In this document: positions 32,047 to 62,838 of the stretch, in pieces
How positions within the stretch are numbered: the first letter of the stretch is position 1
Layout: each line of letters begins with the position of its first letter
Source of the DNA: Balanoglossus misakiensis
Taxonomy: Eukaryota > Hemichordata
NCBI GenBank assembly: GCA_040954595.2
Contig: CM082597.2
Location: 2,542,001 to 2,606,000 of the forward strand
Reading direction: 5' to 3'
DNA length: 64,000 bases
Made by a program: the position numbers and the translations under genes
Notes under the pieces: generated by a model
What the model was told of the DNA's origin: nothing
The model's database searches: none
What the model saw: only the letters and a program-made list of their open reading frames with translations

Positions 32047-35000
32047 GTACCGGTTCACATTCACAACACTAGAATCCGCACAGTGCCCAGGCTGTAGTTA
32101 CTCATGCGCAATGCCTTGGCACCTGAACCTGTTTGTGTTATTTTCCACGATTCGTATTTCACTCGCTCTTGCTTATAGAAGTTATACATTTTAGGAAAAG
32201 GTAGCGTCAGTGTTGATATATGACTTCCTGGTGGTTCAGAAAGTGACGACTGAGCAACTTCAAATGTTGACATATTCACGTTCATACAGTATAAGAATCT
32301 GTCTTAGTTTTTAAAGCTGTAAGTTACGGCAGTGGTTACGGGAAGAACTTTGGTTTTAGACAGACTATGAGAAAATGCCAGTTACAACGATGAATTGGGC
32401 GGAAATGCCCCGGGTTTACAAAAACGATATCATTATGGGATGGCGCATCAACAGTGATAAGGGTTATATTACTTTAAAAGGCCGAATTTCAAAGATCTGA
32501 GCCAAAGGGTAATTAGCTTAATACAGGGTTATTCACAAAATACGGCCATGGAAGGAAAACTCAATACACGACCTTTGTACATGAAAACACAGAAATGGTT
32601 TGTTGACACTACTGCTGGTACTCACAAAAAATTATGACGTCATTGATATTCTCACAATTGCCTACGAGGACCGGGCATGGGTATAAAACTGGCCAGCAAC
32701 TCAAGATATTTTAGCGGGCTCAAGGATATAAATACATGGGTTTATAATTGAAACCATGAACCGACTTCACAAGCATCTCCGATGAAAATATAAAATAAAG
32801 TATATATGACGTCAAAATAGCAATTCTGTCTCTGAGAGAATTTCGGCTCTTTGAGAATTCTGGTTGAATGGAAGTATTTATTAGTATTCAAAAACAATTG
32901 ATGCCACCTGTGTGTCCTTGCCACAAGTTGATAGTGGGGGGGGGGGGGGGCAAGTATAGACCCAAAGCGGCGTTCACGTTCGAATGGAACCTCTCCATTT
33001 GGCCTTGGCTTCAAGTCGCCGCGTCGCCGAGTGCCGCGATATTTTCGCAAGAATGTCGTCATGCACCTTGATTTATTCGGTAACCAAATCTCTAATCGCT
33101 GCCCAGCCACGGGCAATCTCGGAGACGTCGGATGATAGACGTGTTTACAGCGTGTTTTCATCGGGCCAATGACGTCATTCGCCCGCCATATTGAATTATG
33201 CATGAAGGGGTAAAGGGAGTGCTTTTGAAACACGGCGTTGAAAGCGACAGAGCTGGCTGAAAAACAAAATTTGATTCTTCGTGCGGACAAATTAGACGAC
33301 ATTCAAGGCTTTGTTGGGCAATAAAGTCTGTCCCACGGCAAACACGCCTCGCCACTTTTCGCGCGATTGCGTTTAATATAAAGGGAGCCTGTGTTACAAG
33401 ACGTGTTTAAAACGCGATAATCAAGACGCGCCTCCCGCGCTCTTGATCAAGGCTTCACGTTCGTCTGACCTTTCTCAGTTCTTGGAAAACAGGAAAGGGG
33501 CTTAAAGGCAAAACAATGTTTAGTCTTGACTTCTGTTGAGGTAAACATGATACAGAGAGAGAAGAAAAGTTAAAAATGTATTTCCACTGTGGTCCCATGT
33601 TCAAAAGTAAACAATTAAGTTGAACCACAATCCCTCTATTAGTGGAACTGTGGGCCAACCTCAAGCCATTTCATCATATGTTTTGTACCCACATCTAGGC
33701 CATGGACACCAAACAATTGGACAGTTGAAAATCCTATACAGTTTGATCAAAAGGTTGCCAACCTCAGAACCTTGACCTTGTGAATAAGACGACAAAAGAC
33801 ACACATCATATTGAGACTATGAATTCAGGAACACAAGTCACGATGCTGCCCACAACTTTTCTCTCGGACTTCGGTTTCACGGGACAAACTAAAATGTTAG
33901 CAAGAACCTCCCTGTAGACGCAATTAATTTTTCTGGCTCTTTTACGGGGGCGGCAATTACCCGTGGGGGGACAAAACAGCGCGCCTAACAATCGTTTCGT
34001 GACTGTAGGTGTCGCTTTGCCGGCTTCATACACAGGATAATGATACAAATTGGAAACGTGCAACCAACTTGCGTGTGGGACAATTGTGGCTGTCAGTGTG
34101 GGCGTAGACGGGAGGGTCTCCTGTGGTGCTGTGCTGGAAGGTATCGTCTTTATCACACAGTACAGTCGCCCTGACCGCCACGAGTTCTTCCGCACCCCTC
34201 CCCCCCTCACACACACAACCCCCTTCACAACCCCACATCCACACACAGGCGCTGGACAGTTTGTTCAAATCGAAAGAAACAACTATGCAGAAGCTGCCTA
34301 CCTACTCTGCATGCGTGCACTTACAGCGCGTGTGTTTGTTATTTGCGAGCTGGCTGAATTTGTTAGTGTTGTTGTGATGATGGTGATGATGACCCAAGCA
34401 CAACACCGGTCTTTGAGATCGCATAAAGCAGAATAACATCTTAGATAACATGCTAACACGAAAACATCCGTTCTCTCTTTCCCTTTGGATCTGTACTCGT
34501 GAGATTCCCGAGAGGTTGGGAAACTCAGTCGCCATAGCAACGCTCCAGTGCATCATTTTTATCTTCCGGTGTACATTCTTCCATTTTTCAGACCAACAGA
34601 GAGGAGATAATTAGCGCCTTTCAATTGCAACAGCATGCACGGAAAGTCACGAAGCTGCCCCCCCCCCCTCCCCCACCCACCCACCCACAAAGTATCAGAT
34701 GCCCAATTAAGATCCCAGAACTGAAATGATTATAATCACTGTCAGGGAGAGTGTCCCAAAACCACAGAGTATAAAAATTAAATATTAAATACCACTCGTC
34801 TGGAGAAATTACGCGGAGACGAACCATCAAAATCAAGGCTGTTACGTAGTTGCTTAGGGATCCACCAATTGATATTGATAGTGGGTGGCCAACAATTTAA
34901 ATAAAATTGTTTTGTGTATCTACTGCAGTTTTTTGTTCAAATTCGCGAAATATGGTGAAAAGTTCTAGATGATGACCCTTTAACTGGAGCAGATCGTAGT

Positions 35001-36308
35001 GGAGGAGATATTACACGAAATGCAAAAATAAAATGGTTGGGTTGCTAGATGGGCGGATTATGTATTTTTTGTCACGTGATATACCCAGCAACTAAAACGC
35101 AATCGTTTTATCCGTGTCCTTTCTAAACGCTGTTTATGACACGATCACGAATAGCCCCCAAGTTATAAACTCCAGTTTTGAAGAGTGCGCGTGACGTCAT
35201 CGTCGTCGTGGCGACGCGCGCTGCCATTATCCCCCTAGTCTTCGACGAATCTATCGGTCTTTCACCGCGCAATAGTTCGACGGGTAACCATGAGTTCCTT
35301 TTGTTGTTGAGTCGCAAAGATGATTTTAAGTGCATTGTACAGGAGAAGTCTCTTTCAGGAATGTTAACAAAATGATATCTGCATACACTTAAATTGGCAA
35401 CAATAGCATTACAGGCCACCCAAACTCTATCTTGTTTATAGAGCAACCCTCTTCTTTATTCAGTGTGTAATCTTTCTTCGCATCACGATTTGGACAGTTT
35501 CTGATTCGTAAATCGAGCTGGGCGTTGACACAGAAAACAAGGTTAACTGTCCTAAGCATGTTTGCGATCATTGCCTTTTCAATCATATGGAATACTTATA
35601 GACAAGACAAAGTTTTTCCGTCTGGGGTCTATTTTACCGTATCCGTTTATGCTTTTTGCGCGAGGGTATGCAATTTCTTAGCATTTTTGCTACTCGATAT
35701 TATCTTGTCACTGAAATCAGATTTCGAAGTTTTCCACTGACTGAAATCAAGTTTCGAAGTATGATCTTTTACGATAATCAGCTATGCCTGATGGTCATTT
35801 TATATCAATTAATTTTAATATACTATACCTATGACGTTAGTTGTGCCATCCTTGATAACGCCAAATTATTCATCTAATTGTTATTGATGAAACTCTGTTG
35901 ATAAATTTGTCATTCATACGACACATATCTTTCGCTTTGGATGATAAAGACATGACGCAAGATGACGTCATCGTGCTGTATTTATTACGCCTATGACTAG
36001 AGGCGGACCGAGCAAACAAGCAGGCAGATTTCAATGTAACGACATGAGCATATTTGAATAAACTTTACTCCGGAAATATTTTTAAATACATATACAGGGA
36101 TAAAATAAACTTATAGACGAAAGAACACGCACAGAGAAAAACGAAACAGCGAGATACAAAAATGATTTTCAAAAAGTTAAAAAAGTGTACACCAACTTTC
36201 TATACATCTCTTGGATGTTTGAACTGACAAATGCATGCGGAACATTCTTAAGCAGGCTCTGGTATCGATTGTGGCTCTACAAATTGAGACATTGTCTTGG
36301 TTGTTTTC

Positions 36309-36379
36309 TTTGTTTTGTTTTGTTTTGTTTTGTTTTGTTTTGTTTTGTTTTGTTTTGTTTTGTTTTGTTTTGTTTTGTT
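36309..36379. repeat. (TTTTG)n microsatellite
   Basis: About fourteen uninterrupted TTTTG pentamers. Confidence 0.96.
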
Positions 36380-36640
36380 CATTACACCTGCTAAGCTAAG
36401 TTCCCTTTTGCAAGAAGCGTTGCTGAATCGAGGTCACTTTTGGAGGTTATTCACTCCCCCGCCCACGTGACAAACCTCAGGCTATGACCATTCCCGCTAT
36501 CAGTATTCATGGCGGTGGGGCCAATCAAATTTAATGATGCCATTTTGTTTACAGTCCTTTTACGTGTAATTCGAGACGTGTCTGTTGCTTGAAAATGGCC
36601 TGTCGTTATAAGGGGGAACCATTTGCCTATGAAATAGTTT

Positions 36641-36669
36641 GACAGACAGACAGACAGACAGACAGACAG
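36641..36669. repeat. (GACA)n microsatellite
   Basis: About seven perfect GACA units. Confidence 0.93.
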
Positions 36670-38808
36670 GCGAGAGATACAGCAAAACACATTACAGGTA
36701 CATGTACTTATGGGAGGAGAAATCGTTAGGTTTCGTAAACTACTTTTATCATTTTATGAGTTATGTCAAGTACATGATTGAACGTTAGCGATAATAGGAC
36801 AACGTAAGTACTCTCGATATTGAATGGTTCGGCCACTTGCTGAATTTCTGGCCTTTGTGTGTAGTCTTTATTCCATCATTACTTTTATACATAAAAAACG
36901 GCTTGCATGCTCTAACAAAGAGCAGTAGCAGCTGGTTTGAAGACCCCCTTTTGAACTTGTTGAAAACAATGCACCAATCTAGCGCGTTGGGTCACGTGAA
37001 GCCACCGATGACGTCAACGCGTCGTCAGTATGATGTTCCAACCAAATGGGGCCATTGTCTGATGGAAGTGTCCTTTCTTTCGTATTCAGCTGCGATTTCA
37101 CTCAAACCAATCCATGCAGAAATTGCTCTGATACGTGCATGGCCAGTTTGATTTGACAATGGCCCCTGTACCGACGACCTTGACATTCAAATCACCCCAG
37201 ACAGCGCCGACTCTCTGTGACAGGGATGTTCATCAATCAAATCCACGTTCAAGTTGGTCGCGCTGTCACCCTGGTCAGATATTTCCCTTGACCCCCTATT
37301 CAGTGATCGAAAGGCACTCTTGCTCACATAAAATATTGTGTAAAGTTTCTCTGCTGACGTTGCTGGTCCTTAGGCCGAAGTCAGTGGGCATTTTGTCTAG
37401 ACAGTGTCTCAGGAAACTAGCGAAACAAGAGCGGACTAAGAAAAGGATGCCCACGGCCCAAAAGTGTCGTCAATAAACCGTTATTCATGGAAAAGCCGTC
37501 ACCCTATCCTTTCTCACAGTAACAACTGAATCCTACAGGTCGCGGTTCAACGTTCTTTTATGGGGTAGTTTTTGCTACGGTGTGGAAACGCTTGCCGTGT
37601 TGTTCTGAACAGGGCTAACGTGAATGGCCAGTTTTGTATGGCACAAACAAAATTTGTTCGTACACTCACATAAAACGTGAGTATCAAAATGCGTGCGTAT
37701 TTTATATATAGTAAAGAAATATGGGTATATTTTTGTCATTTTTTATCATAGAATCCTAGCTGAAAAGCCTGCTCAAGGCCAAAAATGAAGGCCAGACCTC
37801 GGTACCCAATGCATGTACCTCCCAGCGGGAGTGTCCCAGGGACTAGGATATTATAACCATCGATCGGACATCGGATTAGCCTGCGGAAACACACAATCGG
37901 GTGACGTACACAAGCGTGTGGTCTACGTCACATTGTCGTCAACTTCAACGTGGAGGCCGAGTGAAATTCTGTATCACAAAATGTTCACCTGGACGTGATT
38001 CATACGCCCCGGTGGCGTTATTAGACACGCTTGTCTGACCTGGAAACTCTGCTGAGTTTGGAATAGCAGGGGCGACCGTAAGCTCCGGCCACAAGTTTGT
38101 CAAATTGTCCCTGTGGTTGTGAAACATCATTTTTGGTCACTGCAACTGTAGTGCGTAGGGAAATGCTAACAACAAAAACATCCGATATGTAAGAGAGTTT
38201 TAATATCCAGGCACGGTTTCCAATTACTAATCGCGATATCCTTTGATAAATACTAGTATTTCGTCAGCGAAACGAGCGGATCATCGCCTAAACTTCCTCG
38301 TGATACTAACGTCATTGGTCTATTCGCGGAGGTGTCAGTCATAGGTTACACTTGCATTAAAGGTTTGTCCATAGAATGCATCGGTGAACGATTACTCATT
38401 TACGCGTCGCTTATTTCTCTTTTCATCGCACGCCTACGATTTAGACGAAACAAGTTTTCGTGTTTCGAAGTGCACTGGGGTGCCGCAAAACCTGGCGGCA
38501 TTTCCGCCAAATTGACGTCCCTCATCCATGGTCCACTGTGTGGACTGACCGGCCGTGGCTGCTGGGCTAATTAATACACACGTCTACACACACGTCACAT
38601 AGCTCTATCTTCTGATTGCACGCTTCCTCTCCACACCTTTTCCACTCTCCACTGGTCCCCGACCATGAACCCATAACCAGGTCGCCGACAACAGACGTGC
38701 ATGGACGTGGACCCAGGCCGGTAGGCGGCGCAAGGCGACAAATAAAATTTCACTTTTACACGGAGAAGGCCCATCTCACAGTTTTGGAAACACGTCGATA
38801 TCGGACCC

Positions 38809-38897
38809 CTCTCTCTCTCTGCGAGCAATGAAAGAAAAGTCTCTCTCTCTCTCTTTCTCTCTCCCTCCCCCTCTCCCTCCCCCTCTCTCTCCTCCCC
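38809..38897. repeat. CT-rich microsatellite
   Basis: CTCTCT and CTCCCT runs interrupted by a short GAGCAATGAAAGAAAAG segment. Confidence 0.9.
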
Positions 38898-39609
38898 AGG
38901 CAACTCAATACAGACATCAACATACAAAGGTTGACTCGACCCCGAGAATCCCTGCTGTTGGAGTGGTTAGCGAGCCCAAGGAGCCCGTAGTTGTCTGAGC
39001 TGTAACCAAGGTGATCACGGTCGGGACCCTCCTTTCCTTATCTGTTACCATAGTAACGCTCTTGTCCCCTCCCACTGTCGATAGCAACGGTCCTGATTTT
39101 CAAGTTTCGCGTCACCGCAGACGCTGGAGATATGCTCGGAACAGAGCCTTTGACGAAGTGAACAGTAGAGATCGAGTATGAAGGTATTTTTATGTTCCTA
39201 AGAGATCTTGCATGTCTTTTCAGTGATAATGATTGACATTTCGGACGCACTCATAGTGTAGCGCAGTGTGGGCCACTTGCGTCATATCATTGTTGTTGTA
39301 ACTACGCGATGACGGACAAAGGGGAAGTCGGTCCCTTATTTGGGGGTTACTCGGAATAAGAAGGTCGTGAACAACCTCACCTCATAGTGTCTTGACGTAT
39401 GATTTTCAATTGTGTTCAGGCTCAAACACCGCACAAGGCGTCAAGGTTCGTCATTCACCGTGCCAGTCGCCGTCATTGTCTCACATAATGCGCTCGCAGA
39501 CTGCGAGACACCCCTGGCTTCTCAATAGAATGCTCCGACTATCAACCGGGCAGAATTTCAACGCACAGTTCAGCAGGCCACGCCCACTCCATAGATTAAC
39601 ACAGGGTTA

Positions 39610-57061
<17,452 letters not shown>

Positions 57062-59203
57062 GCAGCACCATCTAACCTGATGAGTCTATTAGGGACTTTA
57101 ATTTTAACCGAAATGTGGGCTCTTGTAGCTTAGCCTCTAGAGCCATCAGACAGTGGTGTTGGACTGGTACAGTACCGTAGTAGCACCAGAGAGATAAGTG
57201 CAGAATGATAAAATCATGAGACAGTCGCACTGACCTTCTGGACAGAAGGTCAGGTCTAGACATCCAGCAGCTGATTCAGCTGACACAGAGATAGATTAGA
57301 AATGTACTCCTTAGTTGAGTAGGTGAAATATGATTTGATCAGATGATCAAGTAGAACTTGTGGTCAAGACTGGCAATTAACAACAGCAACATGAGATACC
57401 TGTTCATCGTGTAGCTAATCTTGACACATCAGAAATGATGGACAGTGATTGCTGAGGTTGATTAACATGTCTCTAGAATTCTTTGTCAGTCTAGTAGGAC
57501 ATGTGATCAGTTACTACTAATCTGCTCCTTCTATGAACCAATCCTTTCACTTTTCATCAAAGAGTTTACTTTTCATTTTTTCTGATTCTGTTCTCATAGC
57601 GAGACAATGAGGATGTTACTTATGTAAAAGACCATAATTTAAATCAGAGAAAGTGTACTTTACATCAAATTCAGTAACTTGGTCGAAAAATTAATTTCCT
57701 CCTTCCCCTACCTTTGTATTTCCAAACTTGGGTAGCCACTGTGTTTTTCTCTCACTCTCGATCATTTACAGATTTTTTTTGATGTACCAATGTGTACAAA
57801 TGTCACAGTGGGAAGTTAACATGTAAACACAGTCGGTGTGATAATGTTGCAAGACAAAGACTTAATTTCTTGCCAACAAATCTTAGTGCAATTTGTCAAT
57901 CCAGTATATCCAGAATGTACCCCAACTCTTACCAAGGAGGTGAAATTTACTTACTTTGATTGACATCAAACCCCCTCTTAAAGATAAATCTTAATATTTG
58001 ATCAAGTTAGCCAAATACTTTGATAATATTTATTTGTAGATTATTGACCAGATTTTAAAAACTGGAAAGTTTTATGGTTTTCCAGTAATGACTCATTTAA
58101 AGTCCTGCTTAGCAACTCAATCACTCCAAACCTAACACAGTAGGCCACAACACAGCCTAGACTGGCCACCGGCCCATGTTTTATATACGTGATCAAGTGT
58201 GTCTCGCGATGTATCATAGGTCCACAGCCTCGACTATTCTGTGAATACAAGCTTTCTTAAATACAGACCTCAAACTGAATATGACACCTGGGTCAGTCTA
58301 GGTTGACACAGCCCCTTCCGCCATTGATGGAAAGCTGACCATTTTAATCAGGATATGAAACCATTTTATTTCAAATTGCATCTCAAAATCAGCTACATAT
58401 GTTGAAAATTGTCAAATAGTGTAAATACTTTACAGAACAGCACAGAAGAATACATTTTGAGTGCATGACATTACATTGTTGTGTTATGAAACCAGGACAT
58501 CTTAAAACTTGCGATGACATTTTCGACTCAGGATATTAGTCAGCAATGGTTACAAATCTTTGGTGTTTGTAAAAAATGGACAGTTAAAAACTTTTTCAAA
58601 AGACTATGTGACTATAAATGCTTGTTGTTCGGAGTGTTAGCTAGTCCTGGTTTCGGATGAAAAGGGTCTTTTTTCAAGTTTCATATTTATTATATTTCAA
58701 AATATATTTATTTGTGGTATATTTGTACCAGTGTACTATATAAACTCGTGATTGTTATTTACATTCTTGTTGCCATAGCAACTCTAGCTGTTTCATTTGA
58801 AAGCCCCATTGTCTGTGTTGTAGCTTACAAGCCATGAGTTTTATGATCATTTGAAAGAAAATGTATTTTGAAGAATTTCTCGGTTTGTTTTACATCATAG
58901 ACTTGACCAACTTCACGTTTTCTTTTCATTTAAAGTATTTTGACATTAGAAGAGCTATTCGTCTCTTTGCGAATGTAATATTTTTTTTTCAATCGTGTAA
59001 GTTACCGGACAATTGTACAAAAGTCATGGAGGTTTCAATGTAGCAACGATCACATCGAGCTGTTTGAAAACAACATACTCCTTTAAGCGTTTTGGAAACA
59101 ACATCAGATATCTTAAAAGTAAATGCCATTATTTAAACCATGACCTTCGTACAACAATTTCACTCCTGGGTCTTCTGTGTCCATGATAGGTCAGGATGTC
59201 ATA

Positions 59204-59295
59204 TTAACCCTTCCACCCCTAGATCCCCTTTTAGAGGTCCCTTTTACCATAGAAAACAATGGGTTTGGACCAAACCATGGTGGTGAAAGGGCTAA
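59204..59295. mobile_element. ~92-bp MITE-like element, copy 2 (SIK 3' region)
   Basis: Ends TTAACCCTTCCACCCC and GGTGGTGAAAGGGCTAA are imperfect inverted repeats. The centre shares TACCATAGAAAA and TTTGGACCAAACCATGG with the intron 1 copy at 42616. Confidence 0.65.
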
Positions 59296-59845
59296 GAGCC
59301 AGCTTGTTAGTGACCCCGAGAAGAATTTACAATTATTTATTAAAAATAGTGTCAAAACAGTGAGATTGTTGCAAAATTGAAAGTCGGTCATGATATATCT
59401 TGGATGCGAAGACCAGAACATAAGTAGGTGAAAACAAACTTTAGCAGACAAACAACAAAGACAAGGCTGGGCCTGATGCTGAAATGACGTTTGTATACAA
59501 ATCACAACAATTTGTACCACTGCTGTTCTTGTAGGGGGTTGGTTCTGCGCACTGGTTCTGCGCGTCACCCCTTTTCATATTTGCATATAGCTGTCGCTTG
59601 CCTTGTACTGCATGCATTTTGATATGGAAACCCGCTGCGTTTAGGATAAATCCAACATGGCTGCGTGGTTATTTGTGATGTAATGTTTCTATGACATTTG
59701 ACGCCCTGGATACGGGATTCTGTTTTGCAATGGAGGGACACACCTAGCAATATTGTACATTTTGTCAGAGAGGGACCCCAACCCCAATTGTATGAACACC
59801 AGGCTTTGCAAAATCCGTGAGAATTGTTCTCTGAAATGCACAAGA

Positions 59846-59851
59846 AATAAA
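59846..59851 (+). terminator. Candidate poly(A) signal of SIK
   Basis: AATAAA, followed within 30 bp by a GT-containing segment (ACGTGTGGTGT at about 59874). It is the first AATAAA after the SIK stop. Confidence 0.35.
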
Positions 59852-61573
59852 ACATTTTGTATCACGAAATAACAACGTGTGGTGTAAGCTTATTGAAAAC
59901 AATTTAAAAATGTATAATTGGTAAAGTCTTGAAATGTTAGGGCGAAAATGTCACGGCCTAGAGTGACTGAATCGGCAGATTGGAGGGCTGGCGTGATGAC
60001 ATGTTTGTAGAGAATCTTGTGAATGTTTGTTGTGCAGCGATAATAGGTAAAGAGGTGGCCAGCGGCTCATTGGAATATAATTCATCTTTTGCTCTGCGGG
60101 AATGATGACTACATTTCATAAACATACCACAACACATGAAAAGCAAATTCTGTTTTTCAAAAGGCGAACGCGCCCCTTACAGAACTCTTCATGCGACCCT
60201 CGGCTTACAACTAAAATCAACTCACGCCATACTCGTCATTAATCGACTGGCCGTGACGTGATATCGCCGTAGACCTACGTCATAGCATTTGCTCTGAAAG
60301 CGGTAATAACGCTTTGAACGCACGGCGCCGACGCAATAGCAGAACCTTCAACAGCAGTGAACGACGTATTGCCAATTTCGCTCCCGTTTCATCAATACAA
60401 AATAACGTCAAATTGTTGATTATTAAACTGGCAGGTTTGTCAATTGATGTTATTTTACAAAACAAGGAGCACGCTTATTTTTATAGTCAGAATATTGACA
60501 TTTAGCCGCCTTCCAAAGCTATGTGATTTATTATTTCTCGATGTGTATTGTATTGATGAGTATATGGTTTATTTGTAGTATATATATATTGTCATTGTCA
60601 AGCTAGAAAAATGTATTTCCATAAGTGAGACAGACCCACGCAAATTCTCAAATCCACTAAATTCACTCAAGAGCTGGAAGTTAAATTGAATTGTACTTCG
60701 ATTGTAATGTATAGCCATCTCGTTCGTAAAAGGTAGTCAGGGTTTTCTCTGCCCGGAAATTAATGAAATCAGATGATACCAATCGATATGGTAACAGCCA
60801 GGGCTGTGTGTGGAGCCGGTGTGATGCACTTTGGACGTCACTAGGCTAGCCCTCATCTTATAGTCTCGGCGACAGCTTCGCCTGCGGCTTGTGTGAGACG
60901 TTTAATCCGCAATCCTTGGTGTGTCAGATTTTATTAATCTACGTAAGCTTACACACACACCATCAGCTTAGGAGATTGACAGCATTTTAATTAGGAGTAA
61001 TCCCCCACCGTAATGATACATTTGGGATGTTTCACATATGGTAGGCCAGCATTGGCGGTTAGACACATGCGCTGTATACAGATGGTCGGCTGTGCGACAA
61101 AGGAAATCACAAAGCACCAGGTTGAGCATAAATTTACGTCATATAACTTGTTCAAATCCGCACCATGCTTCCGTTCAGTGGGGACAGCTGCGAATCGGTA
61201 ACGAGACTCTTTGGCTGTTCCCAGCATTGCCACCACCCCTCCCTCAATTAGTGATAGTCGAAACTTCCTCGGTTACGTTGTTTGTTTTTAATATATGGTA
61301 AGGATATTATTCTTTCCTCTGAATGACAGCCAGTCGGGTATGCTTTTTATTGCATAATTTGATAATTCAATACCTTGTGTGTATTGCAGTGGCTGTCGAG
61401 CTACAAACGACTGCCCAGGGGTTTGACTAGCTTTGCGTGAAAATCATCTGACCCATCCAAGACTTTTGTCGGCCATATTGGATGTCTTTCTGGCCGCCAT
61501 ATTGAAACTGACGACGAAACAAAAGACAGCATTGGAATCATACGGCGATATCCGAAATTATTTCAGCGAGGCG

Positions 61574-61665
61574 AGAATAGAATAGAATAGAATAGAATAG
61601 AATAGAATAGAATAGAATAGAATAGAATAGAATAGAATAGAATAGAATAGAATAGAATAGAATAG
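61574..61665. repeat. (GAATA)n microsatellite
   Basis: About eighteen uninterrupted AGAAT pentamers. Confidence 0.97.
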
Positions 61666-62778
61666 ATGATAAAAAGGAGACATGCGTGACATTTAAACAC
61701 GAATCTTCGAATAACACTACATCATACGATGTCGTGTGTTCACATCCGGGTCTCTCCAGAAACAAGTTTGTATTCCAACGGCGCCACTCAGCGGAAAAGA
61801 TCTTATACGCAAAGTCCCTTTCATTTCACACCGGCTAGGGTCAGCTTTACCCGTCAAATTAAACGTAACATGATGAGTCGACAGGCGCGTTTGCTGCAAA
61901 TTCATCAGAGACTTAGCTGGCGGGGTGCACGTTTGGATGGTGGGGGGGGGGGGGGGAGGGATTTGATAAAACGTCATGCTTCATCATTTGAAAACACGGT
62001 CGATAATCTGCGACCTTTGCGAGTTTTCAAGATCGATAATAAGTCTACAACTATACATCTGCTTGTCACGATTTTCGAGGTTTGAATGGTTGGTCGGCGC
62101 CGCTCAAGCAACGACAGACACTCGAGACAGAGATGTTTTGTATCCTCTGTTGCCAATGGTTCTCTTCAGAAATCACGTTGGCGAAAGTCATATTTTTAGG
62201 AAGTGATTAATCCATTTATCTCTTCATATTCCTCTGGGGTGGTCAATCGATTGCGTAATAATGTTATCGTTCATCGAATCAGTTAATTGATTAGGTAGAG
62301 CTTCACTCGCTAGCTACTCAATCATATTATATATATTATTTCCATCGTATTTATATTACGTGGATCGTATTATATATTCTCGATCGTTATATTGTGTACA
62401 TATATTGTGAATGTATTGTGTATAGTTTCGGTCGCTGGTCCAACAAAAAACAGCATTCCAACAGACGTGGCTGACCGCGTCTCTTCTCTAATATTCAGTC
62501 ATCCAATAGGCTGTTTCCGTTTCTGCGTTTTCACGAGGAAGTTACACAGAGCTAATTCATTTGCATTGACGTCACAGCATATCGATATTTGAAAGGTTGA
62601 TGAGCTTAGGCATACGCCACGCACGATCTCGCCATGTTTACTGAGTAGTCACGGTTTTAACATTTTCATTCTCTCCCAGATATAATGCTCGTTCCGAGAA
62701 TGCAAATGGGGGAAAAAGCCGTTGCCCTTTCTAACTCTAAGTAGGTTAATTAATGCGACACATTTAACGCATTCACTG

Positions 62779-62838
62779 CCTCTCTCCATCTCTCTCTCCG
62801 TCTCTGTCTGTCTGTCTCTGTCTCTCTCCCTCTCTCCT
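62779..62838. repeat. CT-rich microsatellite
   Basis: TCTC/TCTG runs with occasional interruptions. Confidence 0.9.

Larger units (their letters stand above)
28767..39600. other. Gene desert, right part of the intergenic region
   Basis: No gene is recognised. The stretch is CpG-rich with ten CRE palindromes (29033 to 37009), G/C homopolymer runs (32936-32950, 34660-34680), several microsatellites, and open frames up to 186 codons (32742-33302, minus) that cross homopolymers and lack any family signature. A 135-codon open frame at 31041-31448 is discussed under findings. Confidence 0.5.
57062..59860 (+). other. Candidate SIK 3' UTR
   Basis: The sequence after the SIK stop is CpG-poor and lacks an AATAAA until 59846. 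AU-rich stretches with ATTTA occur at about 58026 and 58684-58735, as in rapidly turned-over mRNAs. The extent is inferred from the first AATAAA and from the end of CpG depletion near 60.1 kb. Confidence 0.4.

Noticed and set aside
32742-33302. 186-codon minus-strand open frame, the longest in the intergenic region
   Set aside because: It crosses a 15-base G run, has no family motif or splice logic, and long frames are expected by chance in CpG-rich, stop-poor sequence.
61729-62085. 118-codon plus-strand frame near a G run
   Set aside because: Includes a poly-glycine stretch from the homopolymer and no conserved motif.
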